Positions 1-8,716 of a stretch of 64,000 nucleotides of DNA are shown here, in pieces. Where the stretch lies: the NCBI RefSeq assembly GCF_010645065.1, contig NZ_JAADZW010000002.1, positions 310,001 through 374,000 on the forward strand, written 5' to 3'. Under the pieces are notes generated by a model, which saw only the letters and a program-made list of their open reading frames with translations, ran no database searches and was not told the DNA's origin. Position numbers and translations under genes: made by a program. How positions within the stretch are numbered: position 1 is the first letter of the stretch; every line of letters starts with the position of its first letter. The DNA comes from Flavobacterium fluviatile (lineage in GTDB: Bacteria; Bacteroidota; Bacteroidia; Flavobacteriales; Flavobacteriaceae).

Positions 1-206
1 AGATGGCTCAGTTTGGGCAAACAAATCCAACTAATGAAGAAGTAGAAGGAATCGTTGCGAGAGTTCTGTCTAATCAGGATGAAGTGAAAAGACTATCTGA
101 GCAGGTTGTAGCAGCTAAATTGTTAGAATTGTTTAAAGAAAAAGCAAATCCAACTACAAAAGAAGTTACTTACGACGAATTTATTGCTGCGTCTTACGGA
201 GAATAA
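1..206 (+). CDS. tig: Trigger factor, C-terminal end (partial)
   Basis: The last 67 codons of a gene that begins before the window; the reading frame runs from base 3 to a stop at 204-206. The residues (VEGIVARVLSN, then KLLELFKEKANPTTKEVTYDEF) resemble the helical C-terminal substrate-binding arm of Bacteroidota trigger factor, a ribosome-associated chaperone and prolyl isomerase. Identification leans on the following clpP-clpX, the classic tig-clpP-clpX order. A hairpin at 229-265 ends the transcript, so clpP may be transcribed separately. Confidence 0.85.
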   Translation, partial: MAQFGQTNPTNEEVEGIVARVLSNQDEVKRLSEQVVAAKLLELFKEKANPTTKEVTYDEFIAASYGE

Positions 207-228
207 TTTCTGAAAATTAAGTATATAT

Positions 229-266
229 AGAGCGTCACGGATATTTTTCCCTGACGCTCTTTTATT
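229..266 (+). terminator. Rho-independent terminator after tig
   Basis: Arms GAGCGTCA and TGACGCTC (230-237 and 252-259) around a 14-nt loop, followed by a T-rich run. It lies 24 bp past the tig stop. Confidence 0.8.
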
Positions 267-566
267 TTTTTATTTCATCTGAAGAAAAGTTTTTTTTGAT
301 GTGGGTTTCAATTTATTTTTTATTACTTTTCAGAAGCTAATCCAGCTATCCGTTACAAGTTTTTTCATTGCTGCCTTTTTTTGTAAGGCAAAAAAAGAGC
401 TTCCGCCGGTCGCTTTTTTTTACCAAACAAAAAATAGTTGCTATTTCAAAAAGCTTTTCACTGCTATCTGGGCTAAAAACAAGACATATTGACATCATGT
501 GAAATTAAGGTATGACCTTTGATGAAATAAAATAAATTGTTACGTAAAACTTAGAACACTTAAAAT
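267..566. other. Gap tig-clpP: degenerate dispersed repeat, no gene
   Basis: A 63-codon open frame at 301-492 is not credible: it is Phe- and Lys-rich low-complexity sequence. The stretch near 340-410 (GCTATCCGTTACAAG and on) resembles the repeat at the window end (GCTATCCGTTGCAAG, 63,953-63,967), so I read it as a decayed copy of a dispersed flavobacterial repeat. The rest should hold the clpP promoter, but I see no clear TAnnTTTG box. Confidence 0.5.
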
Positions 567-1241
567 ATGAACTACGGTAAAGAATTCAAAAATTTTGCTA
601 CAAAGCACCACGGAGTAAATGCCATGTATTATGACAAAATCATCAGCGCTATGACGCCGACGAATTTAACTCCAAATATTATTGAAGAACGTCAATTAAA
701 TGTTTCAATTCTTGATGTATTTTCAAGATTAATGATGGACAGAATTATCTTTTTAGGAACTGGTATAGACGACCAGATTGCAAATGTTGTACAAGCGCAA
801 TTGTTATTCTTAGAAAGTGCTGATGCATCAAAAGATATTCAGATTTATTTAAATTCCCCGGGAGGAAGTGTTTACGCAGGTCTTGGAATTTATGATACAA
901 TGCAGTACATCAAACCTGATGTTGCTACAATCTGTACGGGAATGGCCGCTTCTATGGGAGCAGTATTATTATGTGCAGGAGCAGCAGGAAAACGCTCGGC
1001 ACTGCCGCATTCAAGGGTAATGATTCACCAGCCATCAGGAGGAGCTCAGGGAGTTGCCACAGATATGGAAATCAATTTACGTGAAATGCTGAAACTGAAA
1101 GATGAATTATATCATATTATTTCACAGCATTCAGGACAGTCTTTCGAAAGAGTCCATAAAGACAGTGAGCGTGATTACTGGATGAAAGCTGACGAAGCAA
1201 AAGAATATGGAATGATTGACGAAGTATTAAGAAGAGGATAA
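567..1241 (+). CDS. clpP: ATP-dependent Clp protease proteolytic subunit
   Basis: A 224-residue serine peptidase forming the proteolytic barrel that degrades substrates fed by ClpX. The catalytic triad is visible: Ser129 in GMAASMGA, His154 in MIHQPSGG and Asp203 in SERDYWM. The IYLNSPGGSV segment (93-102) is the family's oxyanion/substrate strand. Length is normal with a roughly 30-residue N-terminal extension, as expected for flavobacterial ClpP. A start at codon 20 (ATG) is possible but would trim the extension. Its partner gene clpX lies 178 bp downstream behind its own promoter-like box. Confidence 0.97.
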   Translation: MNYGKEFKNFATKHHGVNAMYYDKIISAMTPTNLTPNIIEERQLNVSILDVFSRLMMDRIIFLGTGIDDQIANVVQAQLLFLESADASKDIQIYLNSPGGSVYAGLGIYDTMQYIKPDVATICTGMAASMGAVLLCAGAAGKRSALPHSRVMIHQPSGGAQGVATDMEINLREMLKLKDELYHIISQHSGQSFERVHKDSERDYWMKADEAKEYGMIDEVLRRG

Positions 1242-1255
1242 TTCTTAAAAGTTGT

Positions 1256-1314
1256 CTCAAGTTTCAGGTTTCAAGTACATAGATAACCTGAAACCTGAAA
1301 CTTGAAACCTGAAA
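1256..1314. repeat. Intergenic GTTTCAGGTTTCAAG inverted/direct repeat
   Basis: GTTTCAGGTTTCAAG on the left is followed by two right-hand units of the complementary form (ACCTGAAACCTGAAAC, then TTGAAACCTGAAAC). The block can fold into a long hairpin between clpP and clpX. It looks like a dispersed palindromic intergenic repeat, not a terminator, since no T-run follows. Confidence 0.6.
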
Positions 1315-1388
1315 CAAAAAATAACAAAATATTAAACTGTAAGGAGTTAAGTTTTAAAGTTTTAATTTAAAAAAGCTTAGAAACTTAG

Positions 1389-1396
1389 TATCTTTG
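1389..1396 (+). promoter_or_regulatory. -7 box of clpX promoter
   Basis: TATCTTTG matches the Bacteroidota -7 consensus TAnnTTTG, 23 bp before the clpX ATG. No convincing TTG is found at the usual -33 distance. Confidence 0.5.
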
Positions 1397-1419
1397 CAGC
1401 TTAGTAACTTAAATAAAGA

Positions 1420-2652
1420 ATGGCAAAAGTAGTATTAGAATGTTCGTTTTGTGGAAGAAAAAAGCCAGAAACTAATTTATTAATTGCCGGTATCAATGCA
1501 CATATCTGCGATAAATGTATTGAACAGGCGCACGGAATTGTACTTGAAGAATTAAAATCAAGCGGGAGCTCTAAATTAGTTGGTGATTTAATTTTAAAGA
1601 AACCAAAAGAAATCAGAGCTTTCTTGGATCAATATGTTATAGGTCAGGATCAGACGAAAAAAGTAATGTCGGTTGCGGTTTACAATCACTACAAACGTTT
1701 AATGCAACAGCAATTGGACGATGAGGTAGAGATTGAAAAAAGTAACATCATCATGGTGGGTCAGACCGGAACAGGAAAAACATTAGTTGCAAAAACTATC
1801 GCAAAAATGCTGGATGTCCCTTTAGCAATTGTTGATGCAACTGTGCTTACAGAAGCCGGTTATGTAGGAGAAGATGTTGAAAGTATTCTGACTCGATTAT
1901 TACAAGCCGCAGATTATGATGTAACCAAAGCTGAGAGAGGAATCGTATTCATTGACGAAATTGATAAAATTGCCCGTAAGAGTGATAATCCTTCCATAAC
2001 ACGTGACGTTTCCGGAGAAGGGGTTCAGCAGGCTTTGCTAAAATTATTAGAAGGAACAGTTGTAAACGTGCCGCCAAAAGGAGGGCGCAAACACCCGGAT
2101 CAGAAATTTGTTGAGGTAAATACACAAAATATCCTTTTTATTGCCGGAGGAGCTTTTGATGGTGTTGAACGTATTATATCAAAACGTCTTAACCGTCAGG
2201 CAGTTGGATACTCAACTTCTAAGAATACAGACAATATCGACAAAGACAATTTATTGCAGTATATTATTCCAAAAGATATTAAAGACTTTGGTCTAATTCC
2301 GGAAATCATTGGTCGTCTTCCGGTTTTAACCCACATGGACCCTTTGGATAAAGAAACGCTTCGTGCTATTTTAACTCAGCCTAAAAATGCATTAGTAAAA
2401 CAATATCAGAAATTGTTCCTGATGGATGAAGTAGAATTCAATATTACGGATGAAGCTTTAGATTTTATTGTTGACAAAGCTTTAGAATACAAACTGGGAG
2501 CCCGTGGATTGCGTTCATTATGCGAAGCAATTCTAACAGATGCTATGTACGAATTGCCAAGTTCTGATGATAAAGTTCTGTCAATCGATAAAGATTACGC
2601 AGAGCATACATTGAGTAAAAATTTATTGAAGCGCATGGAAATTGCTTCTTAA
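1420..2652 (+). CDS. clpX: ATP-dependent Clp protease ATP-binding subunit ClpX
   Basis: A 410-residue AAA+ unfoldase that delivers proteins to ClpP. The N-terminal zinc-binding domain has Cys8, Cys11, Cys30 and Cys33. Walker A GQTGTGKT is at 114-121, the GYVGEDVE pore loop at about 147-154 and Walker B FIDEID at 177-182. The [12 protein letters not shown] RKH loop and the C-terminal sensor-2 segment GARGLRS are intact. Length is normal. A terminator hairpin follows at 2676-2710. Confidence 0.98.
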   Translation: MAKVVLECSFCGRKKPETNLLIAGINAHICDKCIEQAHGIVLEELKSSGSSKLVGDLILKKPKEIRAFLDQYVIGQDQTKKVMSVAVYNHYKRLMQQQLDDEVEIEKSNIIMVGQTGTGKTLVAKTIAKMLDVPLAIVDATVLTEAGYVGEDVESILTRLLQAADYDVTKAERGIVFIDEIDKIARKSDNPSITRDVSGEGVQQALLKLLEGTVVNVPPKGGRKHPDQKFVEVNTQNILFIAGGAFDGVERIISKRLNRQAVGYSTSKNTDNIDKDNLLQYIIPKDIKDFGLIPEIIGRLPVLTHMDPLDKETLRAILTQPKNALVKQYQKLFLMDEVEFNITDEALDFIVDKALEYKLGARGLRSLCEAILTDAMYELPSSDDKVLSIDKDYAEHTLSKNLLKRMEIAS

Positions 2653-2675
2653 ATTTAAAAACAATATTTTTTTCT

Positions 2676-2710
2676 AAAACCTGTTCATTTATTTGGGCAG
2701 GTTTTTTTTA
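2676..2710 (+). terminator. Terminator after clpX
   Basis: AACCTG and CAGGTT arms around a 14-nt loop, then eight T. Confidence 0.8.
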
Positions 2711-2870
2711 TAGAATTTTTCAAAAAAAGTCACCGACTAAGTAGCAAATTCATTTCCATTTTTAAGCTAATCAATTCCTGATGTGAATTATAAAATCCAG
2801 GCAATTTTAATTATAACTTTTGGCATTGAAGTTTTTGTATCTTTCAATTTAACCTCTTAAATGTAGCATT

Positions 2871-3002
2871 ATGAATGAAGTTATTGAAGAATCTGACGGC
2901 CATATACTTCTTTGGCAAATTATAAACATTATCGGATTAATAATCGTTGTGTATGTATTGTATTTGCTAATTAAATTTTTACGGAAAAAGTTTAATAAAT
3001 GA
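2871..3002 (+). CDS. Small single-span membrane protein (43 aa)
   Basis: An ATG frame of 43 codons: an acidic N-terminus (MNEVIEESDG), one hydrophobic span at about residues 13-34 (LLWQIINIIGLIIVVYVLYL) and a basic tail (KFLRKKFNK). A TATCTTTC box near 2840, close to TAnnTTTG, precedes it by about 25 bp. It stands alone between clpX and a convergent regulator. The function is unknown; its topology would be N-out/C-in by the positive-inside rule. Confidence 0.5.
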   Translation: MNEVIEESDGHILLWQIINIIGLIIVVYVLYLLIKFLRKKFNK

Positions 3003-3032
3003 GAGAATAAAATCCTCAATTAATCTTAGGCT

Positions 3033-3998
3033 CTACTTAACCCTAAATTTCTCCCGATATTCAATTGGTTTCATTCCCACCATTTTATAAAATACTTTTC
3101 TGAATGCTTTTGGGTCATTGTAACCGGTTTTTTCTACAATTTCTGAAATCGAAAGCTGGGTTTGCTCCAGATATTTTTTTGAACTCTCCACTCTTATATT
3201 TTGCAGGTATTCAATAGGCGGAATTCCGGTAACCTGTTTGAAACGGCGTGTCATGTTGCGCGTGCTGGTTGGAATATCTTTAGTGATTTCTTCCAGTTTT
3301 TCAATGGAATGGTATTGGGATTCGATTTTTTGCTGCAGCATCGCAACCAAACTATCATTGTGTAAATGATTTGGCCTGAAAGTACTGAAATGACTTTGCT
3401 TGTATCTGTTTAAATCGATAGAAAAAATCTTTGCAATTTGTACGGCGATTTCGTTTCCGCAATATTTTTGAACCAAAAGGATCAATAAATGGAAGGTTGA
3501 GGTTGAGCCGCCGCTGGTATACAAACTTCCGTCTGCTGTGAGAGTTTCTTCAGATTTTAATTTTACTAAAGGAAAAGCTTTTGTAAATGCACTGCAGGCA
3601 TCGACATGTGTAGTAGCCAGCTTTTCGTTGAGCAGACCTGAAGCTGCAAACAAAAATGCCCCGGTACAAAAGCTTGCCATTTCGGCTCCCGATTGATGCT
3701 GTTTTTGCAGCCACGGAATAAATTTCCGGTTTTTTGCAATCATTTCGCTCATGTTATCTGTTGTAAAAGCCGGTATCAAAATAAGTTCTAAATTTTTATC
3801 CGAATCCTCAATTGAATTTACTTCGTATCCAAATATTTTTTTTTCGTTGATTTGCTCAGCCGATTGAAAAACCATCATTTCAAAAGGTTTTTCAGTTTCA
3901 TTGTGTAATTTGTTGGCTGTTTCAAATACTTCTAAAATGGCTGCCACACTTAGTAATTTGTAGTCATGTCCTAAAATTAAACCTACTTTCTTGCTCAT
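3033..3998 (-). CDS. GlxA-type transcriptional regulator (DJ-1/PfpI + AraC)
   Basis: A 321-residue protein with an N-terminal DJ-1/PfpI-like domain (about 1-190, nucleophile-elbow-like ASFCTGAFLFA) and a C-terminal AraC/XylS double helix-turn-helix (about 215-318, RRFKQVTGIPPIEYLQ and ending in DPKAFRKVFYKMVGMKPIEYR). Members regulate nearby small-molecule genes; the ligand is not predictable here. It is transcribed away from the VOC/SRPBCC cluster starting at 4128, so control of that cluster is a reasonable inference. Confidence 0.88.
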   Translation of the reverse strand: MSKKVGLILGHDYKLLSVAAILEVFETANKLHNETEKPFEMMVFQSAEQINEKKIFGYEVNSIEDSDKNLELILIPAFTTDNMSEMIAKNRKFIPWLQKQHQSGAEMASFCTGAFLFAASGLLNEKLATTHVDACSAFTKAFPLVKLKSEETLTADGSLYTSGGSTSTFHLLILLVQKYCGNEIAVQIAKIFSIDLNRYKQSHFSTFRPNHLHNDSLVAMLQQKIESQYHSIEKLEEITKDIPTSTRNMTRRFKQVTGIPPIEYLQNIRVESSKKYLEQTQLSISEIVEKTGYNDPKAFRKVFYKMVGMKPIEYREKFRVK

Positions 3999-4092
3999 GA
4001 TTTTTTATTTTCAATTCTACGAAGATATATATTTTGTCTCAAATGACCCTAAAGTTGACTTTTAATGTCGTTTAAAGCTGGTTTTGAAATTT

Positions 4093-4100
4093 TAAATTTG
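4093..4100 (+). promoter_or_regulatory. -7 box before VOC gene
   Basis: TAAATTTG, an exact TAnnTTTG match, 27 bp before the ATG at 4128. The -33 element is unclear. Confidence 0.4.
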
Positions 4101-4127
4101 TCTTAGATAATTTGTAATTTTATAAAT

Positions 4128-4538
4128 ATGGAAACAAAAATTTTCTTAAATGTTCCTGTAAAAGATTTAAATAAGTCAATAGCGTTTTTTACGCAGCTGG
4201 GTTTTTCGTTTGACTCAAAATTCACAAATGAAAAAGGAGCCTGCCTGATTATTGGTAAAAATATATTTGCAATGCTTTTATTAGAAGATTTTTTTAAAAC
4301 ATTTTCTCAAAAAGAAATTTGCAACACAACAACACATACACAAATGATTGCTGCTGTCTCTGTGGAAAGCAGGGATAAGGTGGATGAAATTATTAAAGGA
4401 GTTGTTCAGGCTGGCGGTGAACTACACAATGAAGCTAAAGATTTTGGCTGGATGTATCAAAGAGATTTTTTTGATTTAGACGGACATCACTGGGAGATTT
4501 TCTTTATGGATGAAAGTCAGATTCCGCAAGAAAATTAA
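4128..4538 (+). CDS. VOC-family (glyoxalase fold) protein
   Basis: A 136-residue protein beginning KIFLNVPVKDLNKSIAFFTQLGF and ending in the FDLDGHHWEIFFMD motif characteristic of the vicinal oxygen chelate fold. The His-Glu positions of the last motif (HHWEIF) are kept, so metal binding is plausible. The reaction is unknown; lactoylglutathione lyase activity should not be assumed. It is the first gene of the VOC/SRPBCC run and is 38% to 45% similar by eye to the VOC product at 5877-6284, suggesting an old duplication. Confidence 0.85.
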   Translation: METKIFLNVPVKDLNKSIAFFTQLGFSFDSKFTNEKGACLIIGKNIFAMLLLEDFFKTFSQKEICNTTTHTQMIAAVSVESRDKVDEIIKGVVQAGGELHNEAKDFGWMYQRDFFDLDGHHWEIFFMDESQIPQEN

Positions 4539-4553
4539 TCTTTTAATTTATTC

Positions 4554-4953
4554 ATGACGTTACAAACTAATGTTAATACAACAATTGGGAAAGTTTGGGA
4601 ATTCCGGACGACTCCAAAACATATTCAGAAAGGAACAATCCCACTGATAACTGGCTTACGCCGAATGTAGAAAATGATGTAAAGGCCGGAAGTAAATTCA
4701 AATATGCGATGGCAACAGAAGATGGGAATAATTTCTTTTGATTATGAAGGAATTTATACTAAAGTGGACAGATTTTTAGTTATTGAATATTACCTTTCTA
4801 ATAACAGAACAGGAAGCGTTCAGTTTGAAAGCCAAGGTGATAAAGTGAAAACAAAAGAAGTTTTTGAACCAAACAGCAAATTCTGAAAGTGAGCAATAGC
4901 AATTTGTACGGATGTTATTGATAATTTCAAAAGTTACACTAAAAGCCGGTTAA
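4554..4953 (+). pseudogene. Decayed SRPBCC (AHSA1-like) gene
   Basis: Pieces of an SRPBCC domain can be read in shifting frames: an N-terminal TTIGKVWEF-like start, then NWLTPNVENDVKAGSKFKYAMATEDGN, then ISFDYEGIYTKVD (4729-4770), then YYLSNNR and QGDKVKTKEVFEPNSKF to a stop at 4884. The final helix (IDNFKSYT-like) is in yet another frame before 4953. At least three frame changes are needed, so the gene is broken. It sits where a third SRPBCC paralogue would be expected. Confidence 0.75.
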
Positions 4954-5361
4954 ATGATAAATCAAGCAATTAAAAGCAGCGAAGTAACTGACTTTTTAAA
5001 TCAGTTAAACCATCCGCTCAGGAATGAGATCGAGGAATTGAGAGATTACATTTTAGGATCAAATAAAAACCTGACTGAAAACATAAAATGGAATGCTCCG
5101 AGCTATTGCTTTCAGGATGAAGACAGAATTACCATGAGAATTCAGCCCATGACAACAAAAGTTCAGCTGATTTTTCACAGAGGTGCAAAAAAACAGGAAC
5201 AACCTGCGGACAAATTAATTGAAAATAGAAGTAAAATGTTAGTCTGGAAAGAAAACGACAGGGCCATCATAACTTTTAAAAGTCTCCAGGAGATTAAAAA
5301 TGGAAAAGAGCAGTTGCAAATAATTATAAACGAATGGATAACAGCAGCTAAAAATCAATAA
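4954..5361 (+). CDS. DUF1801 domain protein
   Basis: A 135-residue protein: PLRNEIEELRDYI, then ENIKWNAPSYCF, and later VQLIFHRGAKK match the DUF1801 (YdhG/YjbR-like) family. These are small alpha/beta proteins of unknown biochemical role often encoded with VOC and SRPBCC genes, as here. It starts directly after the SRPBCC remnant, so the decayed gene was probably its operon neighbour. Confidence 0.85.
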   Translation: MINQAIKSSEVTDFLNQLNHPLRNEIEELRDYILGSNKNLTENIKWNAPSYCFQDEDRITMRIQPMTTKVQLIFHRGAKKQEQPADKLIENRSKMLVWKENDRAIITFKSLQEIKNGKEQLQIIINEWITAAKNQ

Positions 5362-5382
5362 AACATTTAAATAAAAACGAAA

Positions 5383-5787
5383 ATGATTACTGTAAAAGCA
5401 ACAATCAAAGCGTCAATAGAAAAAGTTTGGAATTTCTGGAATTCTCCCGAACACATTACAAAATGGAGCTTTGCTTCGCCGGACTGGCACACTCCTTACG
5501 CAGAAACTGATTTAAGAGAAGGCGGAAAATTCAAATCGACTATGGCGGCAAAAGACGGCAGTATGAGTTTTGATTTTGAAGGCGAATTTACTTTGGTAAA
5601 ACCAAACGAAGCACTTGAATATGTAATGGCTGACGGAAGAAAGGTTGAAATTACTTTTGCTGAAACTGCAGACGGAGTTGAAATAACTGAAAGTTTTGAT
5701 CCGGAAACTCAAAACCCTGAAGAAATGCAGCGTGCAGGCTGGCAGTCGATTCTGGATAATTTTAAAAATTACACTGAAAACAATTAG
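5383..5787 (+). CDS. SRPBCC / AHSA1-like protein
   Basis: A 134-residue START-like helix-grip protein. The start VKATIKASIEKVWNFWNSPEHITKW is the classic first strand and helix of AHSA1 proteins; DFEGEFTLVKPNEALEYVM and the terminal GWQSILDNFKNYTE helix complete the fold. Family members bind hydrophobic ligands or chaperone co-factors; no specific ligand can be read. It is in the same run as 4128-7251, about 20 bp after the DUF1801 gene. Confidence 0.88.
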   Translation: MITVKATIKASIEKVWNFWNSPEHITKWSFASPDWHTPYAETDLREGGKFKSTMAAKDGSMSFDFEGEFTLVKPNEALEYVMADGRKVEITFAETADGVEITESFDPETQNPEEMQRAGWQSILDNFKNYTENN

Positions 5788-5876
5788 CTTTTAGGTTCGG
5801 AGTGACAGCGATTCAAAGTTAATTCATATCGAATATTAAGATTTAAAATAATTGTTTAACAAATAAAATATCAAAA

Positions 5877-6284
5877 ATGACAAAACAAATATGGTTGAAT
5901 CTTCCTGTAAAGGATGTAGCAAAAGCGAAAGATTTTTTCTGGAAAATAGGTTTTTCGTTCAATGAACAGCATGATACACCAACTTCAACCTGTATGGTCG
6001 TAGGTGAAAGACATTTTGTAGTGATGCTTTTCGAAGAATCAATGTTTGCAGGTTTTTCACAAAATGGTATTACAGATACTAATTCGGGCTCTGAAGTTTT
6101 GATTTCGATTGATGCTGAGAGCAGGGAAGAAGTAGATGAAATGGCTAAAAAAGTACAGGATGCCGGCGGAACTGTTTTTGCCCCTCCGGCAGAAAGTCAG
6201 GACTGGATGTACGGTTGTGGTTTTGCAGATTTAGACGGCCATCGTTGGAATGTCTTATTTATGGATTTTAGTAAACTATCGTAA
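5877..6284 (+). CDS. VOC-family (glyoxalase fold) protein
   Basis: A 135-residue paralogue of the gene at 4128: IWLNLPVKDVAKAKDFFWKIGF at the N-terminus, AESREEVDEMAKKVQDAGG in the middle and FADLDGHRWNVLFMD at the end. In the last motif the usual metal-ligand Glu is replaced by Asn (HRWNVLF against HHWEIFF), so catalytic metal binding may be lost. It is 3 bp from the following SRPBCC gene, so the two are surely co-transcribed. Confidence 0.87.
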   Translation: MTKQIWLNLPVKDVAKAKDFFWKIGFSFNEQHDTPTSTCMVVGERHFVVMLFEESMFAGFSQNGITDTNSGSEVLISIDAESREEVDEMAKKVQDAGGTVFAPPAESQDWMYGCGFADLDGHRWNVLFMDFSKLS

Positions 6285-6286
6285 TT

Positions 6287-6724
6287 ATGGAAACATTAGA
6301 ATTTAAAATCAGAATCAAAGCTACGCCGGAAAAAATCTGGTCAGTTTTATGGGATGATGAAACCTACAGAATATGGACAGGTGCTTTTTGCGAAGGTTCA
6401 TACGCAGTAAGCGACTGGAATGAAGGTGATAAAATACATTTCATGTCTCCAAACGGAGAAGGAATGAATAGTATTATCGAAAAAAAAGTTCCAAATGAAT
6501 ATATGGCTTTTAAGCATATTGGAGAAATAAAAGACTTTAAGGAACAGCCTCTTAATGAAGAAACCGAAAAATGGAGCGGTTACATGGAAACCTATCGATT
6601 AATTCCCGATGGAGAATTTACAGATCTGGTTTCGTATGTTGATGTAATCGAAAAGCATATCGATTATTTTAAAGAAGCTTTTCCAAAAGGCCTGGAGGCG
6701 GTTAAGGAACTTTCTGAGAAGTAA
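6287..6724 (+). CDS. SRPBCC domain protein
   Basis: A 145-residue helix-grip protein (FKIRIKATPEKIWSVLWDDETYRIW at the start, YFKEAFPKGLEAVKEL helix at the end). It starts 3 bp after the VOC gene stop. Ligand unknown. Together with 5383-5787 and the remnant at 4554 it makes three SRPBCC copies interleaved with VOC genes. Confidence 0.86.
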   Translation: METLEFKIRIKATPEKIWSVLWDDETYRIWTGAFCEGSYAVSDWNEGDKIHFMSPNGEGMNSIIEKKVPNEYMAFKHIGEIKDFKEQPLNEETEKWSGYMETYRLIPDGEFTDLVSYVDVIEKHIDYFKEAFPKGLEAVKELSEK

Positions 6725-6804
6725 AATCAAATGTCAGTTGCAAAAATCAATTTCAATAAAAAAACAATTGCAAGGACAATAAATATTAATAAAAATATCA
6801 AATC

Positions 6805-7251
6805 ATGGCAAAAGCAGTAAATACCTATTTAATATTTAACGGAAATTGCGAAGAGGCATTTCAGTTTTACAAATCCGTTTTTGGAGGTGAATTTCAATAT
6901 ATTGGAAAATTTAAAGACGCACCTCCGGAAGACGGTGGTGAAGCACTTTCAGAAGAAGATTCAAACCGGATTATGCATGTTTCGCTTCCAATTGGAAGTA
7001 CAGTTTTAATGGGAAGTGACAGCCATCCAAAATTTGGAGATGTAGGTTTTGGGGATAATTTTTCAATTTCTATCAGTGCAGAAAGTACCGAAGAAGCAGA
7101 TAAAATATTTGGCGGACTTACAGCTGACGGAAGAGTAGATATGCCAATGCAGAAAACTTTTTGGAGTCCTTACTTCGGAATGCTTAAAGATAAATTTGGC
7201 GTCAACTGGATGATAGATCTTGCCGAATGTGATGAAGACAATAAAAGTTAG
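6805..7251 (+). CDS. PhnB-like VOC protein
   Basis: A 148-residue protein of the PhnB/YjdN-type VOC subgroup: the start YLIFNGNCEEAFQFYKSVFGGE and the closing FWSPYFGMLKDKFGVNWMIDL are diagnostic. PhnB of E. coli is a fold relative of uncertain role; a methyltransferase label sometimes given to this family is not supported. It ends the cluster and is followed by a terminator at 7289-7316. Confidence 0.88.
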   Translation: MAKAVNTYLIFNGNCEEAFQFYKSVFGGEFQYIGKFKDAPPEDGGEALSEEDSNRIMHVSLPIGSTVLMGSDSHPKFGDVGFGDNFSISISAESTEEADKIFGGLTADGRVDMPMQKTFWSPYFGMLKDKFGVNWMIDLAECDEDNKS

Positions 7252-7288
7252 GTTATTTCAATATCGAAACATAATTGTTAAAATAACT

Positions 7289-7316
7289 AAAAAAGCACAT
7301 TCAGAATGTGCTTTTT
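7289..7316 (+). terminator. Terminator after the VOC/SRPBCC cluster
   Basis: AAAAGCACATTC / GAATGTGCTTTTT tight hairpin with T-tract between the PhnB-like gene and serB. Confidence 0.8.
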
Positions 7317-7399
7317 GTATTCAAAAAAACAATCAATATTCTTTTATATCAACAATAGATTGCCGATTTTTGTCGCTTCTTAAAATCAATAAGGATAAA

Positions 7400-8629
7400 A
7401 TGGCAAAAGACGATAAGGAAATTATTTTATTAAAAGTTTCAGGACACGACAAACCGGGTGTTACAGCAGGTTTAACCACAGTATTAGCAGCTTATGATGC
7501 TGTTATTTTAGATATAGGGCAGGCCGATATTCACGATACATTATCTTTAGGAATTTTATTCGAAATCGAAGCCGGCTCCAGTTCCGGACCTGTTTTAAAA
7601 GACCTTTTGTTTAAAGCTTACGAACTCGAAGTAAAGGTTAAATTCATTCCTATTTCTGTCGAAGATTACGAAACCTGGGTAAAATCACAATCGAATCAGC
7701 GCTACATCATCAATATTTTAGGAGAAAAATTAACGGCTGTACAATTGGCTGCCGTAACTAAAATAATGACAGACCAAAACCTGAACATTAATTCTATTAT
7801 CAGATTGACAGGAAGAACCTCAGTTGTTGAAAAAGAAGAATATCCACGTTCCTGTATTCAACTTTCCGTAACGGGTGAAATTGTAAACAAGATCGAAATG
7901 ACAGCCAGTTTTATGGCAATTTCAAGAACTTTAGATGTTGACATTTCGTTCCAGGAAGACAATATCTACAGAAGAAACAGGCGTTTGGTTTGCTTCGACA
8001 TGGATTCAACTTTAATTCAGACAGAGGTAATCGATGAATTGGCAGAACTAAACGGAGTAGGGGATCAGGTAAGAGCCATTACCGAATCTGCTATGAACGG
8101 CGAAATTGATTTCAACGAAAGTTTCAAAAAGCGTATGGCTTTGCTGGAAGGTTTAAGCGAAGATGTTTTACAAAAAGTGGCTGAAAACCTGCCTATTACA
8201 AAAGGAGCACACCGTTTAATGAAAGCGTTAAAATATTACGGCTATAAAACTGCTATTTTATCCGGAGGATTTACCTATTTTGGCGAATACCTGCAAAAAG
8301 AACTGGGAATCGATTATGTACACGCCAATCAGCTGGAAATTAAAGACGGAAAATTAACCGGTAAATATATTGGTGATATTGTAGATGGTTTAAAGAAGGC
8401 AGAATACCTGACAGCCATTGCTGAAAAAGAAGGAATCCACATCAACCAAACCATTGCGGTTGGAGACGGAGCAAACGATTTGCCAATGATCAACCTTGCA
8501 GGTCTCGGAATTGCTTTTCACGCCAAACCAAAAGTAAAAGAAAGCGCCTCAAATTCGATTTCAAGTTTAGGTCTCGATGGTGTGTTGTACCTGTTAGGCT
8601 ATCACGACCGATATATTGATATGATGTAA
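7400..8629 (+). CDS. serB: Phosphoserine phosphatase with N-terminal ACT domains
   Basis: A HAD-family phosphatase of 409 residues from the ATG at 7400 (MAKDDKEI); an upstream in-frame ORF extension runs through the terminator of the previous gene and is rejected. Residues 1 to about 180 form two ACT-like regulatory domains (LLKVSGHDKPGVTAGL; later YIINILGEKLTAVQLAAV). The HAD core has motif I FDMDSTLIQTE, motif II AILSGGFTYF and motif IV VGDGANDLPMI. It makes L-serine in the last biosynthetic step. The ACT pair suggests amino acid feedback. Confidence 0.95.
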   Translation: MAKDDKEIILLKVSGHDKPGVTAGLTTVLAAYDAVILDIGQADIHDTLSLGILFEIEAGSSSGPVLKDLLFKAYELEVKVKFIPISVEDYETWVKSQSNQRYIINILGEKLTAVQLAAVTKIMTDQNLNINSIIRLTGRTSVVEKEEYPRSCIQLSVTGEIVNKIEMTASFMAISRTLDVDISFQEDNIYRRNRRLVCFDMDSTLIQTEVIDELAELNGVGDQVRAITESAMNGEIDFNESFKKRMALLEGLSEDVLQKVAENLPITKGAHRLMKALKYYGYKTAILSGGFTYFGEYLQKELGIDYVHANQLEIKDGKLTGKYIGDIVDGLKKAEYLTAIAEKEGIHINQTIAVGDGANDLPMINLAGLGIAFHAKPKVKESASNSISSLGLDGVLYLLGYHDRYIDMM

Positions 8630-8642
8630 ACATAAAGGAAAG

Positions 8643-8706
8643 TGTCATCCTGAGCGGAGTCGAAGGCTTTCCAGGATAAAAGGGCTTCGACTCCGCTCAG
8701 CCTGAC
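8643..8706. repeat. Dispersed inverted repeat
   Basis: TGTCATCCTGAGCGGAGTCG and its near-complement CGACTCCGCTCAGCCTGACA flank a short loop (about 18 nt). This GC-rich palindrome stands out from the AT-rich surroundings and resembles known interspersed palindromes of Bacteroidota. Confidence 0.65.
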
Positions 8707-8716
8707 AAAGTAAAAT

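Noticed and set aside
301..492. 63-codon open frame after trigger factor
   Set aside because: Phe/Lys low-complexity composition, no conserved pattern, no promoter or spacing of a gene, and it overlaps a sequence resembling a dispersed repeat.
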